Shown here piece by piece: positions 25,896 through 34,615 of a DNA stretch of 64,000 bases. The notes beneath the pieces were generated by a model. The model made no database searches, had not been told where the DNA came from, and saw nothing but the letters and a program-made list of their open reading frames with translations. Made by a program: the position numbers and the translations under genes. This DNA is from Gordonia sputi NBRC 100414. Lineage in GTDB: Bacteria > Actinomycetota > Actinomycetes > Mycobacteriales > Mycobacteriaceae. The stretch lies in assembly GCF_000248055.1 (NCBI RefSeq), contig NZ_BAFC01000006.1, positions 1 through 64,000 of the forward strand. The letters run 5' to 3'. Every line of letters starts with the position of its first letter. Position 1 is the stretch's first letter.

Positions 25896-27314
25896 CTACA
25901 GCGGCAACGTCGGCCAGGCGTCGGGTCCGGCACTGCCCGCGGCGTAGCCGTCGATCGGCACCTTGTTGGCACGCCACGCGTCGACGATGGGATCGACGAT
26001 GCGCCAACACTCTTCGGCGGCGTCGCCGCGAACAGCAAGTGTCTCATCGCCTTTGATGATCCCCGACAGCACCTCGGCGTATGCGCGCATCGACGCGTTG
26101 CCGAAATCGGCATCGAGGTCAACAGTCTTGAGCGCGAAGGGATGTGAGCCACGGTGGACGTTGAGCCGCACCGACATCGCGTCATGACCGAACGTGAAAC
26201 GCAGGACGTTGGGCTCGACCTGGTCCTCGAATTGCTCGGGGACATGCCGCAGCGGACGGAAGGTCAGCACGATCTCCTTCGCCTCCGGGTCGAGCGCCTT
26301 GCCCGAGCGCAGCGTGAACGGCACCCCCTGCCATCTGTTGGTGCGCACCTCGAACGTGGCTTCCGCCAGCGTCTCGGTGTTGTTCGACGCGTCGACGCCG
26401 TCTTCGTCGACGTAGTTGGGCAACTGCTCGCCGCCCGCTTCGCCCGCCGTGTAGCGGGCTCGCCGCGACGATGCCACGGCGTCGTCGTCCCAGATGTGCA
26501 CCGCACGCAGGGCAGCACCGATCGCATCACGCAGATCGCGTTCGCCAAGTGTCGCAGGCGGTTCCATCGCGACCACGGCAACCAGTTGCAGCAGGTGACT
26601 CTGGATCATGTCCTGCAGCGCGCCGACCCCGTCGTAATAGCCTGCGCGGCCTTCTAATCCGAGGCTCTCGTCGTATCGGATGACGACCGACTCGATATGC
26701 GTTCCCGACCAGACCGGCTCGAAGACGCGGTTGGCCAGGCGCACACCGAGCAGGTCGAGCAACACCGACTGGCCGAGGAAGTGATCGACGCGGTAGATCT
26801 GGTTCTCGGGTACCAGCTCCAGCAGGAGCTCGTTGAGTTCGCGAGCCGACTTCTGGTCGCTCCCGAAGGGCTTCTCGGGGGCAAGAGTGGTGCCGGGCGG
26901 AAGGTCGACGTCGCGCAGCGCCTCGCACGCCTTGCGCGTCACCGACGGCGGCACCGCGAAGTACAGCACGGGACGACCGTCGATATCGCTGAGAACACTT
27001 CTGAGATCGTCGGCGTCAGTCGGGTCGCCCCGGCGGTACACGGTCTGCTCGGCCACCCGGTCGCCTGCGTCCGACCGCTCGTCGGCGAAGGCCTCGCGAA
27101 CCTTGTCCCGCCACTGATCGTCGGTCAGGTCGTGTCTACCGACGCCGATCAGACGCACATTCAGATCTGGTTCGAGACCGAGCAACTGGCCGAGCGCAGG
27201 CAGGAGCAGCCGCTTGGTCAGGTCGCCCGTCGCGCCGAAGATGATCAACGTCGTCACCTGCGGTGACGTCTGGTCATCAGCGCTCGAGGTGTTGTCCGAC
27301 GCCGGTCCGGTCAC
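25896..27314 (-). CDS. zwf: Glucose-6-phosphate 1-dehydrogenase
   Basis: The enzyme has about 472 residues and catalyses NADP-dependent oxidation of glucose 6-phosphate to 6-phosphogluconolactone, the entry to the oxidative pentose phosphate path. The N-terminal nucleotide motif is IFGATGDLTKRLLLPAL, EKPFGSD follows, and the active-site signature is YRVDHFLGQSV. GTG 27314 with GAGGAG starts the family region. It resembles the M. tuberculosis Zwf1 type. It is divergent from the GH15 gene (about 100 nt apart). Confidence 0.9.
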   Translation of the reverse strand: MTGPASDNTSSADDQTSPQVTTLIIFGATGDLTKRLLLPALGQLLGLEPDLNVRLIGVGRHDLTDDQWRDKVREAFADERSDAGDRVAEQTVYRRGDPTDADDLRSVLSDIDGRPVLYFAVPPSVTRKACEALRDVDLPPGTTLAPEKPFGSDQKSARELNELLLELVPENQIYRVDHFLGQSVLLDLLGVRLANRVFEPVWSGTHIESVVIRYDESLGLEGRAGYYDGVGALQDMIQSHLLQLVAVVAMEPPATLGERDLRDAIGAALRAVHIWDDDAVASSRRARYTAGEAGGEQLPNYVDEDGVDASNNTETLAEATFEVRTNRWQGVPFTLRSGKALDPEAKEIVLTFRPLRHVPEQFEDQVEPNVLRFTFGHDAMSVRLNVHRGSHPFALKTVDLDADFGNASMRAYAEVLSGIIKGDETLAVRGDAAEECWRIVDPIVDAWRANKVPIDGYAAGSAGPDAWPTLPL

Positions 27315-27417
27315 GTAGTCCTCCTCGACGATGAGCCCGTCGGTGCGGGCTCTATTGGCGTGTGCCCGACTCGCGAAGTTTCGTCGGACAACTGCGATCA
27401 CAGGCAGAATCGAGTGC

Positions 27418-29196
27418 ATGGCCGCCTATATCGAAGACTACGCACTCGTCGGGGATTGCCGCACCGGAGCGCTGATCTCCCGCACCGGTGACGTCGACTG
27501 GTTGTGCGTTCCGCGCTTCGACAGCGCCTCCATCTTCGGCAGTCTCCTCGGCAAACCCGACCACGGATCGTGGCATCTGGCGCCAACCGACCTCGACGCG
27601 ACGGTGAGCCGACGCTACGACGACGAGACGCTGATCCTCGTGACGCGGTGGCAGACCGCGACGGGGGTCGTCGAGGTCCACGAGTTCATGCCGATCGACG
27701 GCGGGCGCGTCGATCTCGTCCGGCGAGTGGTCGGGATCAGCGGCCACGTCGAGATCGACACCGAACTCCGCATGCGCTTCGACTATTCGCGGGTCGTCCC
27801 GTGGGTGCTGCAGCACGGCGACGACGAGCACCCGGCGCTGAGGGCTGTCGCAGGCCCGGACGCCGTGATCGTCCGAGGTATCGCGTTGAAGGCCACCGAC
27901 CATGTACACCGCGCGACGACGACAGTGCGTGAGGGCCAGACGCTCGACTTGGTGTTGACCTGGTATCACTCGTACCGCGAAGAGCCCGAACCACTCGACG
28001 TCGACAAGGCGCTGCGCGAAACACGCGACTGGTGGACGGAGTGGGCCGGACGTATCGACCACACCGGATCGCGCGACGCGGCGATCGTGCGATCGCTGAT
28101 CACGTTGCGCGCGTTGAGTAACCTCGACACCGGCGGGATCGTTGCCGCAGCAACCACGTCGCTCCCCGAATCCATTGGTGGATCACGTAATTGGGACTAC
28201 CGCTACGTGTGGCTACGCGACGCCGCACTGACACTCGACGTCCTCGTCTGTCACGGATTCGTCCGCGTCGCCGAGCACTGGCGGATGTGGTTGCTGCGCG
28301 CCATCGCCGGAGATCCCAGTCAACTGCAGATCATGTACGGCATCGCGGGCGAGCGTGAACTGCCCGAAATCGAGATGCCCCAGTTCCCCGGATACGAGGG
28401 CTCCGCACCGGTGCGGGTCGGCAACGGGGCCGTCGATCAGTTCCAGGCCGACACCATCGGAGAGGTGCTCGTCGCGCTCGACGCCGCCCGCGCGGCAGGG
28501 CTACCGGAGAACAAAATCTCGTGGTCGCTGCAACGCGAACTACTCAAACGGGCCGAGGAGAACATCGACAAGCCCGACAACGGCATCTGGGAGATCCGCG
28601 GACCGCTACGCAAGTTCACACACTCGCGGGCGATGGTGTGGGCGGCGTTCGACCGCGGCGTCCGAGCCGTCGAAGAACACGGACTCAAGGGGCCTGCCAA
28701 CCATTGGAAAGCGTTGCGCGACAAGATTCGTGCCGAGATCGAGGAGACCATGGTCGACCCGGACACCGGTCGGTTCGTCCAGTACCCGGGCACCACGGAG
28801 GTCGACGCCTCGCTCCTGCAACTCCCCCAGGTCGGCTTCTGCGACTTCGACGATCCGCGCATGCTCGCCACGGTCGAGGGCATCGAACAAACCCTGATGC
28901 AGGGCGGATTGGTGCTGCGCTACCGGACGTCGTCGCACGTCGACGGGCTCGACGGCACCGAGCACCCCTTCATGGCGTGTACTTTCTGGCTTGCCGAGCA
29001 ATACGCCCGCAGCGGCAGGCGCGGCGACGCCGAGAAAGTGATGGCCCAGGGTATGGCGACGGCCAACGATGTCGGACTGTTCTCCGAGGAGTACGACGTC
29101 GACGCGCGTAGGCAGGTCGGAAACACGCCACAGGCGCTGTCGCACTTGGCATTTGTGCGCGCCGCGGATGCGTTCGCCGACTATCCGGACAACTGA
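27418..29196 (+). CDS. Glycoside hydrolase family 15 protein (trehalase/glucoamylase type)
   Basis: The protein has about 592 residues. It has an N-terminal beta-sandwich start (YIEDYALVGDCRTGALISR, then GDVDWLCVPRFDS) and a six-hairpin alpha/alpha barrel with the GH15 signature GSRNWDYRYVWLRDA. ETMVDPDTGRFVQYPGT and the late FSEEYD glutamate, which fits a catalytic base, follow. Mycobacterial relatives include a phosphate-dependent trehalase (TreH), but GH15 paralogues next to zwf have other alpha-glucosidic substrates, so specificity is open. No signal peptide is present, so it is cytosolic. Confidence 0.88.
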   Translation: MAAYIEDYALVGDCRTGALISRTGDVDWLCVPRFDSASIFGSLLGKPDHGSWHLAPTDLDATVSRRYDDETLILVTRWQTATGVVEVHEFMPIDGGRVDLVRRVVGISGHVEIDTELRMRFDYSRVVPWVLQHGDDEHPALRAVAGPDAVIVRGIALKATDHVHRATTTVREGQTLDLVLTWYHSYREEPEPLDVDKALRETRDWWTEWAGRIDHTGSRDAAIVRSLITLRALSNLDTGGIVAAATTSLPESIGGSRNWDYRYVWLRDAALTLDVLVCHGFVRVAEHWRMWLLRAIAGDPSQLQIMYGIAGERELPEIEMPQFPGYEGSAPVRVGNGAVDQFQADTIGEVLVALDAARAAGLPENKISWSLQRELLKRAEENIDKPDNGIWEIRGPLRKFTHSRAMVWAAFDRGVRAVEEHGLKGPANHWKALRDKIRAEIEETMVDPDTGRFVQYPGTTEVDASLLQLPQVGFCDFDDPRMLATVEGIEQTLMQGGLVLRYRTSSHVDGLDGTEHPFMACTFWLAEQYARSGRRGDAEKVMAQGMATANDVGLFSEEYDVDARRQVGNTPQALSHLAFVRAADAFADYPDN

Positions 29197-29247
29197 GTCC
29201 GTCCTAAACGGACAACTGGCCCCGTCCTAACCGGACAATTGCCCCCG
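29185..29247 (+). repeat. 23-bp tandem repeat spanning the GH15 stop codon
   Basis: About 2.7 copies of a 23-bp unit start at 29185, 29208 and 29231. The first copy contains the TGA stop (29194-29196). Each unit begins (C/A)CGGACAA(C/T)TG, and the first two end CGTCCTAA. Confidence 0.8.
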
Positions 29248-29264
29248 CCGCCCCGCGAGCAGCC

Positions 29265-29699
29265 TCAGCGGTGAGACCCCAACGGGGAGTTCACAAACCA
29301 CACGATCTCCTCGCGCATCGACCGACTGCGCCAGCCATCTTCGGTGCGGACGAGTTCATGGTGGTAGTAGCCGCCACACGAACTCTGCTCGCCGAGCCCC
29401 GGTATCTGCATGGGGTTGAAGAACTGTGCGCGGACGGTAGCCTTGTCGCCGCTGATCTCGGCGTCGATGTTCATCACGTAGTGCATCGTCATCTCCAACG
29501 ACGACAGCCCCCGCTCGAGCCAATCGACAACATCGCCGACGCCGCCGACGATTCCGAACGGCGATGCCGTGTAGTCGATTTCGGCGTCGTCGGTGAAAAC
29601 CGTACGATAGAGCGACCAATCCCTTGCGTCGACCGCGGTTGCGTACCGAGTCAGCAACTGCCGGATCTCAAGCGTGTCCCCGAGGGTCTGGGTGTCCAC
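29265..29699 (-). CDS. SnoaL-like/NTF2-fold protein
   Basis: This protein of about 144 residues has the SnoaL pattern: LEIRQLLTRYATAVDARDWS, then TDDAEIDYTASPFGIVGG, followed by strands EMTMHYVMNIDAEISGDKA and a C-terminal GYYHHELVRTEDGWR. The fold forms a cone-shaped cavity found in dehydratases, isomerases and ring hydroxylase subunits. Start GTG 29699 has AGGAG nearby. The next gene upstream on the same strand is DUF427, 17 nt away, so the two are likely co-transcribed. Confidence 0.8.
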   Translation of the reverse strand: MDTQTLGDTLEIRQLLTRYATAVDARDWSLYRTVFTDDAEIDYTASPFGIVGGVGDVVDWLERGLSSLEMTMHYVMNIDAEISGDKATVRAQFFNPMQIPGLGEQSSCGGYYHHELVRTEDGWRSRSMREEIVWFVNSPLGSHR

Positions 29700-29716
29700 T
29701 TCGCTCCTCCCCCTGC

Positions 29717-30097
29717 TCAATTCGGTGTGATCTCGATGGTCACCGCGTCGGGATAGAACGCGACGTGGCCTGCGATCTCGCCGACCGCGGGGTACGGCTG
29801 GTCGTAGAACCACACCTTGTCGGCGAGAGTCGCACCGTCGGCACCGACTATCCCGTGGTATCCGGCCTCCCCCTTGTAGGGACAGTAGGTCTGATGCGTG
29901 CTCGGAGTGAGGACGTCGGCGTCGAGGTCGTGGCGCGGTATGTAGTAGACCGGCGGATACGACGCCTCACGCAGAATGAGCGCGGCGTCGGTCTCGGCAA
30001 TGACGCGATCGCCGACGCGTACTCGCACATGTTCTGCGGTGGGTTCGACGGTGATCGGGTGGTCTTCGGTCGGCAATAGCACCTGGCGTTCGCTCAT
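29717..30097 (-). CDS. DUF427 domain protein
   Basis: A 126-residue protein with one DUF427 domain: VRVRVGDRVIAETDAALIL, then YPPVYYIPRHDLD, TYCPYKGEAGYHGI and WFYDQPYPAVGEIAGHVAFY. The domain is a small beta-barrel with conserved Tyr, Cys and Lys residues and no established reaction. The ATG at 30097 has an AGGAG that lies within the third copy of a 17-bp tandem repeat. It sits between a nitroreductase and a SnoaL-like gene, on one strand. Confidence 0.85.
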   Translation of the reverse strand: MSERQVLLPTEDHPITVEPTAEHVRVRVGDRVIAETDAALILREASYPPVYYIPRHDLDADVLTPSTHQTYCPYKGEAGYHGIVGADGATLADKVWFYDQPYPAVGEIAGHVAFYPDAVTIEITPN

Positions 30098-30101
30098 GAG
30101 T

Positions 30102-30152
30102 CTCCTGTGTCGGTCCTGCTTGTGTGTCGGTCCTGCTTGTGTGTCAGTCCTG
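30102..30152 (-). repeat. 17-bp tandem triplication spanning the nitroreductase stop and supplying a ribosome site
   Basis: Three 17-bp units lie end to end. On the minus strand they read CAGGACTGACACACAAG, then a copy with C for T, then CAGGACCGACACAGGAG. The first holds the nitroreductase TGA, and the last provides the GGAG in front of DUF427. Confidence 0.85.
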
Positions 30153-30845
30153 TGTGGCCCGCAGCGGCGGACCGTCGAATCTCTCGATCGTGACGAACTC
30201 GTCGACGGGTTGCCTGCGCAGCTTCGTGAGCTGTTTGACCGGCTTGCCGATGGGCAACACGGCGGCGACCGCGTGCGTCGTCGGCAACCCGAGAAGTTCT
30301 TGGACGGCAGGCTCGCTCGCCGCGGCCATCGTCGTGACCGTGCCGCCGAAGCCGTGGGCACGAGCCTGTAGCAGGATGTTCCACACCAGCGGATAGATCG
30401 ACGCACCGCTGATGACGCCGATACGGTCGAGATCCTGGTCGGTCGCCGCGACGACGGCGAGGTCGACCGACACGACGAGCACAACCGGAGCGTTGATGAG
30501 TGGCGAGACGAATGCGTCGACACCGTCGACGGCTTCGAGGTCGGCCTCGGTGACCGACGTCGGGTTGACCGGATTCCACGGACTCTCGCCTGCCGCCTTT
30601 TGTGCGAGATAGCGCCGGGCCGCCGGTTTGCTGAGGTCAGCGATCCGACGTTTCGTCTCGGCGTCGCGGACCACGGTCACGTGCGCGCCCTGACGGTTAC
30701 CGCCGCTCGGGGCGAAGCGCGCGACGTCGAGGATGTCGAAGAGCACGTCGTCGGGAAGTGGGTCGTCGGTGTACGACCGCGATGCGAACGTCGTGCGCAT
30801 CGCCTCGCTCAGGTCGAAGCCGCTCGTGCTCGTGTCGGAGTCCAC
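30144..30845 (-). CDS. Nitroreductase family protein
   Basis: This is a 233-residue FMN enzyme of the nitroreductase fold: RTTFASRSYTDDPLPDDVL, DVARFAPSGGNRQGAHVTVV (FMN-binding Arg/Ser region), ISGASIYPLVWNILLQARAH and GFGGTVTTMAA, then LLGLPTTHAVAAVLPIG. Members reduce nitro compounds, quinones or enones with NAD(P)H. The natural substrate is unknown. The C-terminus is short (LRATQD) and its stop lies in a tandem repeat. It leads a likely three-gene operon with DUF427 and SnoaL-like genes. Confidence 0.85.
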   Translation of the reverse strand: MDSDTSTSGFDLSEAMRTTFASRSYTDDPLPDDVLFDILDVARFAPSGGNRQGAHVTVVRDAETKRRIADLSKPAARRYLAQKAAGESPWNPVNPTSVTEADLEAVDGVDAFVSPLINAPVVLVVSVDLAVVAATDQDLDRIGVISGASIYPLVWNILLQARAHGFGGTVTTMAAASEPAVQELLGLPTTHAVAAVLPIGKPVKQLTKLRRQPVDEFVTIERFDGPPLRATQD

Positions 30846-30985
30846 CTCTTCACTATGCCAATCCGGTCAACCGGCGGGAGCGGTACTCGACGATCCGGCG
30901 CACTCGCGCGCCCGTGCTGATTGAATGGCTGTCGAGACGCGACGGCCATTCGACGGTCGATGCGGACAGAATGCGGGGGTGAGGC

Positions 30986-32032
30986 GTGAGCCGACGTTCG
31001 ACGCTGCAGCGACTCGACCCGATCGGTTCGTGGGGCGGGCTGCACACCGTGAGTCGACTCGTCTACTCCACTCCTGGACCGGATGGAACGTCGGTCACCG
31101 CAACGGGATTGGTGTGCCTCCCAGATGGTCCGGCCCCCGCCGAGGGATGGCGGGTGGTCGCGTGGACCCACGGGACGTCGGGGTTGTCGGAGCATTGTGG
31201 GTTGACCGGCTCGCCAGATCTCGAGGCCGGGACCGGCGAGGTGATCGGCCGTCTCAACGCCGCCGGGTACGCCGTCGTCGCCCCGGACTACCTCGGCCTC
31301 GGGCCCGGCACCATCGGACCGCATCCGTATCTGCACACCGACACCGAATCGACCGCGACGATCGACGCAGTGGCCGCAGCACGCGCGGGCATCCATGAGC
31401 TGTCGCGGCACTGGGCCGTCGCCGGTCAGTCGCAGGGCGGTCACGCGGCACTCGCGGCGGGGCACCGCGCGGCGACGTATGCACCCGACCTGATCTTCCA
31501 CGGCACCGCGGCCCTGGCCCCGGCGTCGAACATCGAGCACGTCTTCGCGATGGCCCGACCCGGGATGCCCTCAATCCCCGGCTTTCCCGTGGGCAGCCTG
31601 CTCGCGGTGCTGACCGGGATGACGGCGACGCCGACCAAGGTGGACGTCCGCGCCTACCTCACCCCTGCCGGCCAGCGAATCTCCGACGAGATGACCGGTG
31701 TGTGCAGCGCCGCGTGGCCGCAACTGGTTGCGGGTGTATCCACGGGTTCGGTAGTGGCGAAACCCCTGGGCGACAGCGATTTTCGACGCTCCCTCGCCGA
31801 ATACATGGCCGTGCCCACCGGCGACTACGGCGCTCCGGTGTTGATCGTGCACGGCTGGAAGGACTCTCGCGTACCACTGCCGCTGACGCTACGTCTGCTC
31901 CGACAGTTCCGGCGAGCGGGCACGCGCTTCGAGTTCCACGCCGTCAACGCGGGCCACGACGACGTCCGCGACGGGGCCGGCCTCATGTACCTCCTGGCGT
32001 TCCTCCACCGCATCCTGCCCGCGCAGGGTTGA
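30986..32032 (+). CDS. Secretory-lipase-like alpha/beta hydrolase
   Basis: This 348-residue hydrolase resembles the LIP family. The oxyanion region is WTHGTSGLSEHC, YLGLGPG follows, the nucleophile elbow is VAGQSQGGHAAL, and the late acid and histidine are in LIVHGWKDSRVP and AVNAGHDDVRDG. It acts on triacylglycerols or other esters in relatives. No obvious signal peptide precedes the core (MSRRSTLQRLDPIGSW), so export is uncertain. The GTG start follows GGGGGTGAG. It ends next to a dense block of repeats and a terminator. Confidence 0.8.
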   Translation: MSRRSTLQRLDPIGSWGGLHTVSRLVYSTPGPDGTSVTATGLVCLPDGPAPAEGWRVVAWTHGTSGLSEHCGLTGSPDLEAGTGEVIGRLNAAGYAVVAPDYLGLGPGTIGPHPYLHTDTESTATIDAVAAARAGIHELSRHWAVAGQSQGGHAALAAGHRAATYAPDLIFHGTAALAPASNIEHVFAMARPGMPSIPGFPVGSLLAVLTGMTATPTKVDVRAYLTPAGQRISDEMTGVCSAAWPQLVAGVSTGSVVAKPLGDSDFRRSLAEYMAVPTGDYGAPVLIVHGWKDSRVPLPLTLRLLRQFRRAGTRFEFHAVNAGHDDVRDGAGLMYLLAFLHRILPAQG

Positions 32033-32048
32033 GCGGACGCACAGTCGG

Positions 32049-32090
32049 CCGGACAGAGCGCCCACTCGGCCTGACAGAGCGCCCACTCGA
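32049..32090 (+). repeat. 21-bp tandem pair just after the lipase stop
   Basis: Two 21-bp copies (32049-32069, 32070-32090) share GACAGAGCGCCCACTCG. They start 16 nt after the stop and lead into the hairpin at 32094. Confidence 0.75.
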
Positions 32091-32093
32091 CGA

Positions 32094-32141
32094 AATAAGG
32101 CGCACAGTCGGCGGGAGTTCCCGTCGACTGTGCGCCTTATT
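32094..32141. terminator. Hairpin terminator between lipase and catalase
   Basis: AATAAGGCGCACAGTCG (32094-32110) pairs perfectly over 17 bp with 32125-32141, with an extra GGGA/CCC inner pairing. The placement between convergent genes fits a bidirectional terminator. Confidence 0.85.
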
Positions 32142-32180
32142 CAGCCCACTGTGCGCCGTATTCAGCCCACTGTGCGCTCG
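32127..32180. repeat. 21-bp tandem repeat overlapping the terminator
   Basis: About 2.5 copies of a 21-bp unit beginning ACTGTGCGCC and ending TTCAGCCC start at 32127, 32148 and 32169. The first copy overlaps the right arm of the hairpin, so the terminator may have seeded the array. Confidence 0.75.
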
Positions 32181-32199
32181 AGGCAGGCGAGTGGGCGTC

Positions 32200-33720
32200 T
32201 CAGACCTTCTGCTGCATCGACGATCGGGCTGGGTTGCCCTGGTCGGCGGCCTTGGGGTCGGGCTCGTCGGCCTTCTCCGTGACGCCCTTCTTGATCTTGG
32301 CGCCGAGGTCGGTGTCGACGCGGCTCCAGTAGTCGAACGCTCGGGCCAGCACCGGCTCGGTCACTCCGTTGAGTAGATGGCCGACGACGTTGTCCACCAA
32401 TCGATCTCGCGCAGCGTCGTCGAGTACCTCACGGACCAGGGTGCCCGCCTGACTCCAGTCGTCGTCCTCGGGATGGTCGACATAGGCGCTGCGGATGATC
32501 TCGCCGTCGGCTGCCCACTGAGGCTCCGGCTGACCCGAGAACGTCGCGGCGGGACCACCTTTCGAGTTCGGTGCATAGACCGGGTCGGTCACCGGATTGA
32601 TCCGCATCGCACCGTCTTTGGAGTAGGTGTGGACGTCGTTACGAGGCGCGTTGACCGGGATCTGCTTGTAGTTCACGCCGAGTCGGGCACGGTGCGCGTC
32701 GGCGTAGGCGAACACGCGGCCGAGCAGCATGCGGTCGGGGCTGAATCCGATACCGGGCACGACGTTGTTCGGCTCGAATGCCGCCTGCTCGATCTGTGCA
32801 TGGTTGTCGGTCGGGTTGGTGTGCAACGTCATCTTCCCGACCTCGTGCAGCGGGTAGTCGCCGTGCGGCCACACCTTGGTCAGGTCAAAGGGATTGAACC
32901 GATACGAGACCGCGTCGTCGTATGGCATCAGTTGCACCTTGAGCGTCCAGCTCGGCCGACCTCCGCCAGCGATGTTCTCGAAGAGGTCGCGGGTGTGGAA
33001 ATCGGTGTCGGCAGAAGCCATTTGGTCGGCTTCGTCCTGGGTGAAGAACTCGACGCCCTGATCGGAAATGAAGTGATACCTCACCCAGTGCTTGACGCCC
33101 TGGGCATTCACCCACAGATAGGTGTGCGAGCTGTAGCCGTTCATGTGGCGCCAGGTCTTCGGAATGCCGCGGTCGCCCATGAGCCAGGTGACCTGGTGCG
33201 CCGACTCCGGAGACAACGTCCAGAAGTCCCACTGCATGTCGTGGTCGCGAAGGTTGTTGTCGGCGCGGCGTTTCTGCGACCGGATGAAGTGCTGGAACTT
33301 CAGCGGATCCTTGATGAAGAAGACCGGCGTGTTGTTGCCGACCATGTCGTAGATGCCCTCTGAGGTATAGAACTTCAACGCGAAGCCGCGCGGGTCGCGC
33401 CAGGTGTCCGGACTGCCCCGCTCTCCGGCGACGGTCGAGAATCTCGCGACCATCTCCGTCTTCACGCCCGGCTGGAACAGTGCCGCGCAGGTGTACGCCG
33501 AGACGTCTTCGGTTGTCTCGAACGTGCCGAATGCACCGCTCCCCTTGGCGTGGGGCTGACGCTCGGGAATGCGTTCGCGGTTGAACTGGGCCATCTGCTC
33601 GATCAGGTAGTGATCGTGCAGGACGATGGGACCACCGGCACCGACGGTGAGCGAATGCTCATCGCTTCCGGCAGGAGCTCCGGAGTCTCTGGTTGTGTAG
33701 AAATCGTTCTGATCCGACAT
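32200..33720 (-). CDS. katA: Monofunctional heme catalase
   Basis: This is a 506-residue small-subunit (clade 3) catalase that splits hydrogen peroxide. The distal histidine is in [12 protein letters not shown], the conserved Asn region is in [12 protein letters not shown], and the proximal heme-ligand tyrosine is in the signature [23 protein letters not shown] is also present. The ATG at 33720 ([10 protein letters not shown]) has GGAGG; the longer frame adds an unlikely extension. It has no signal peptide and is cytosolic. No regulator box is recognisable upstream. The IclR gene follows a 150-nt gap. Confidence 0.95.
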   Translation of the reverse strand: MSDQNDFYTTRDSGAPAGSDEHSLTVGAGGPIVLHDHYLIEQMAQFNRERIPERQPHAKGSGAFGTFETTEDVSAYTCAALFQPGVKTEMVARFSTVAGERGSPDTWRDPRGFALKFYTSEGIYDMVGNNTPVFFIKDPLKFQHFIRSQKRRADNNLRDHDMQWDFWTLSPESAHQVTWLMGDRGIPKTWRHMNGYSSHTYLWVNAQGVKHWVRYHFISDQGVEFFTQDEADQMASADTDFHTRDLFENIAGGGRPSWTLKVQLMPYDDAVSYRFNPFDLTKVWPHGDYPLHEVGKMTLHTNPTDNHAQIEQAAFEPNNVVPGIGFSPDRMLLGRVFAYADAHRARLGVNYKQIPVNAPRNDVHTYSKDGAMRINPVTDPVYAPNSKGGPAATFSGQPEPQWAADGEIIRSAYVDHPEDDDWSQAGTLVREVLDDAARDRLVDNVVGHLLNGVTEPVLARAFDYWSRVDTDLGAKIKKGVTEKADEPDPKAADQGNPARSSMQQKV

Positions 33721-33862
33721 ATCGCCTCCAAGGGGCTGGTGCGGGCGAAAAGTTGTCAACGAGGCGTCGGGCTGTTTCAACGCCGTGCCCTCGACACTAG
33801 ACGCCGGGCCGATATGGCGCAGAAACTTTCACTGACCAGCAAGAAGGGGCTGGACGGCAAAA

Positions 33863-33892
33863 TCAGTACAGCAGGAGTCAGTACAGCAGGGG
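33863..33892 (-). repeat. 15-bp tandem duplication across the IclR stop codon
   Basis: TCAGTACAGCAGGAG (33863-33877) is repeated as TCAGTACAGCAGGGG (33878-33892). The minus-strand TGA stop is in the second unit; the first repeats the last codons and a second in-frame TGA. Confidence 0.85.
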
Positions 33893-34615
33893 GCCGAGTT
33901 CGGCGGCGAGTTCACGACAGCGGGGCACGAGGGAGGTGATGGCATCCAGACGCGCAGAGAACCCCTTCACCGTGACCGCGCCACGGACCACGCCCTCGAC
34001 GTCGAGGATCGGTACGGCGATCGACGCCTCGCCGTCGAGCATCTCGTCGACCGAGACCGCGTAGCCACGTTGGCGGGTCTCCTCTACCTGTGCTGCGAGT
34101 TCACGCATCTCGACGACGGTCGACTGTGTCAGCGCGGGAAGCGTTGGTGGCAGGAGCTCGCGCCACTGCGAATCCGCTGCGAGCAGAAGCTTTCCCGCGG
34201 CCGATGCGTGTAGCGACCGGATCATCTCGTGCTCGGCGGCCAACGGATGGTCGGGGTCCATGTCGACGATCCGCAGGGTCGCGGGCCGAAAGTGCATGAC
34301 GTACACACCGAAACGCACTGATGCGCGGAACTTCTCGCAGAGTTCTTGTGCGCGACTGGACATGTACGGGGTAACCGCGGAGTGCACCATGGTGTTCAAT
34401 CTGTTGCCCAGCGCGAAACCCCGCAGATCCGCGGTCCGCACGAGGTACTCCTCGACGGCCAACGTGTTCAACAGGCGATAGATGTTAGCGGGCGGCAGAT
34501 CCAGGCGGTCCGCGATCTCGCGGCTCGTCGCTCCCGGCCCGAGATCGCCGACCGCCTCGATGATCTGCATTGCCCGCGCTATCGACTCCCCTGCGCCGGG
34601 ACGTCCCATCCCCAT
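33878..34615 (-). CDS. IclR family transcriptional regulator
   Basis: This regulator of about 245 residues has an N-terminal winged helix (SREIADRLDLPPANIYRLLN) and a C-terminal effector domain (VYVMHFRPATLRIVDM, HASAAGKLLLAADSQW, then YAVSVDEMLDGEASIAVPI). IclR proteins sense small organic acids and control catabolic genes. The ATG at 34615 overlaps the permease stop (TGATG), so the two genes are translationally coupled. The likely targets are that permease and the divergent amidase, both broken, so the regulator may be a relic still intact. Confidence 0.88.
   Translation of the reverse strand: MGMGRPGAGESIARAMQIIEAVGDLGPGATSREIADRLDLPPANIYRLLNTLAVEEYLVRTADLRGFALGNRLNTMVHSAVTPYMSSRAQELCEKFRASVRFGVYVMHFRPATLRIVDMDPDHPLAAEHEMIRSLHASAAGKLLLAADSQWRELLPPTLPALTQSTVVEMRELAAQVEETRQRGYAVSVDEMLDGEASIAVPILDVEGVVRGAVTVKGFSARLDAITSLVPRCRELAAELGPLLY

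Noticed and set aside
24574-26010. Long minus-strand frame across the MFS start, secreted gene and SRPBCC gene
   Set aside because: It covers three real features in other frames and is extremely Arg-rich.
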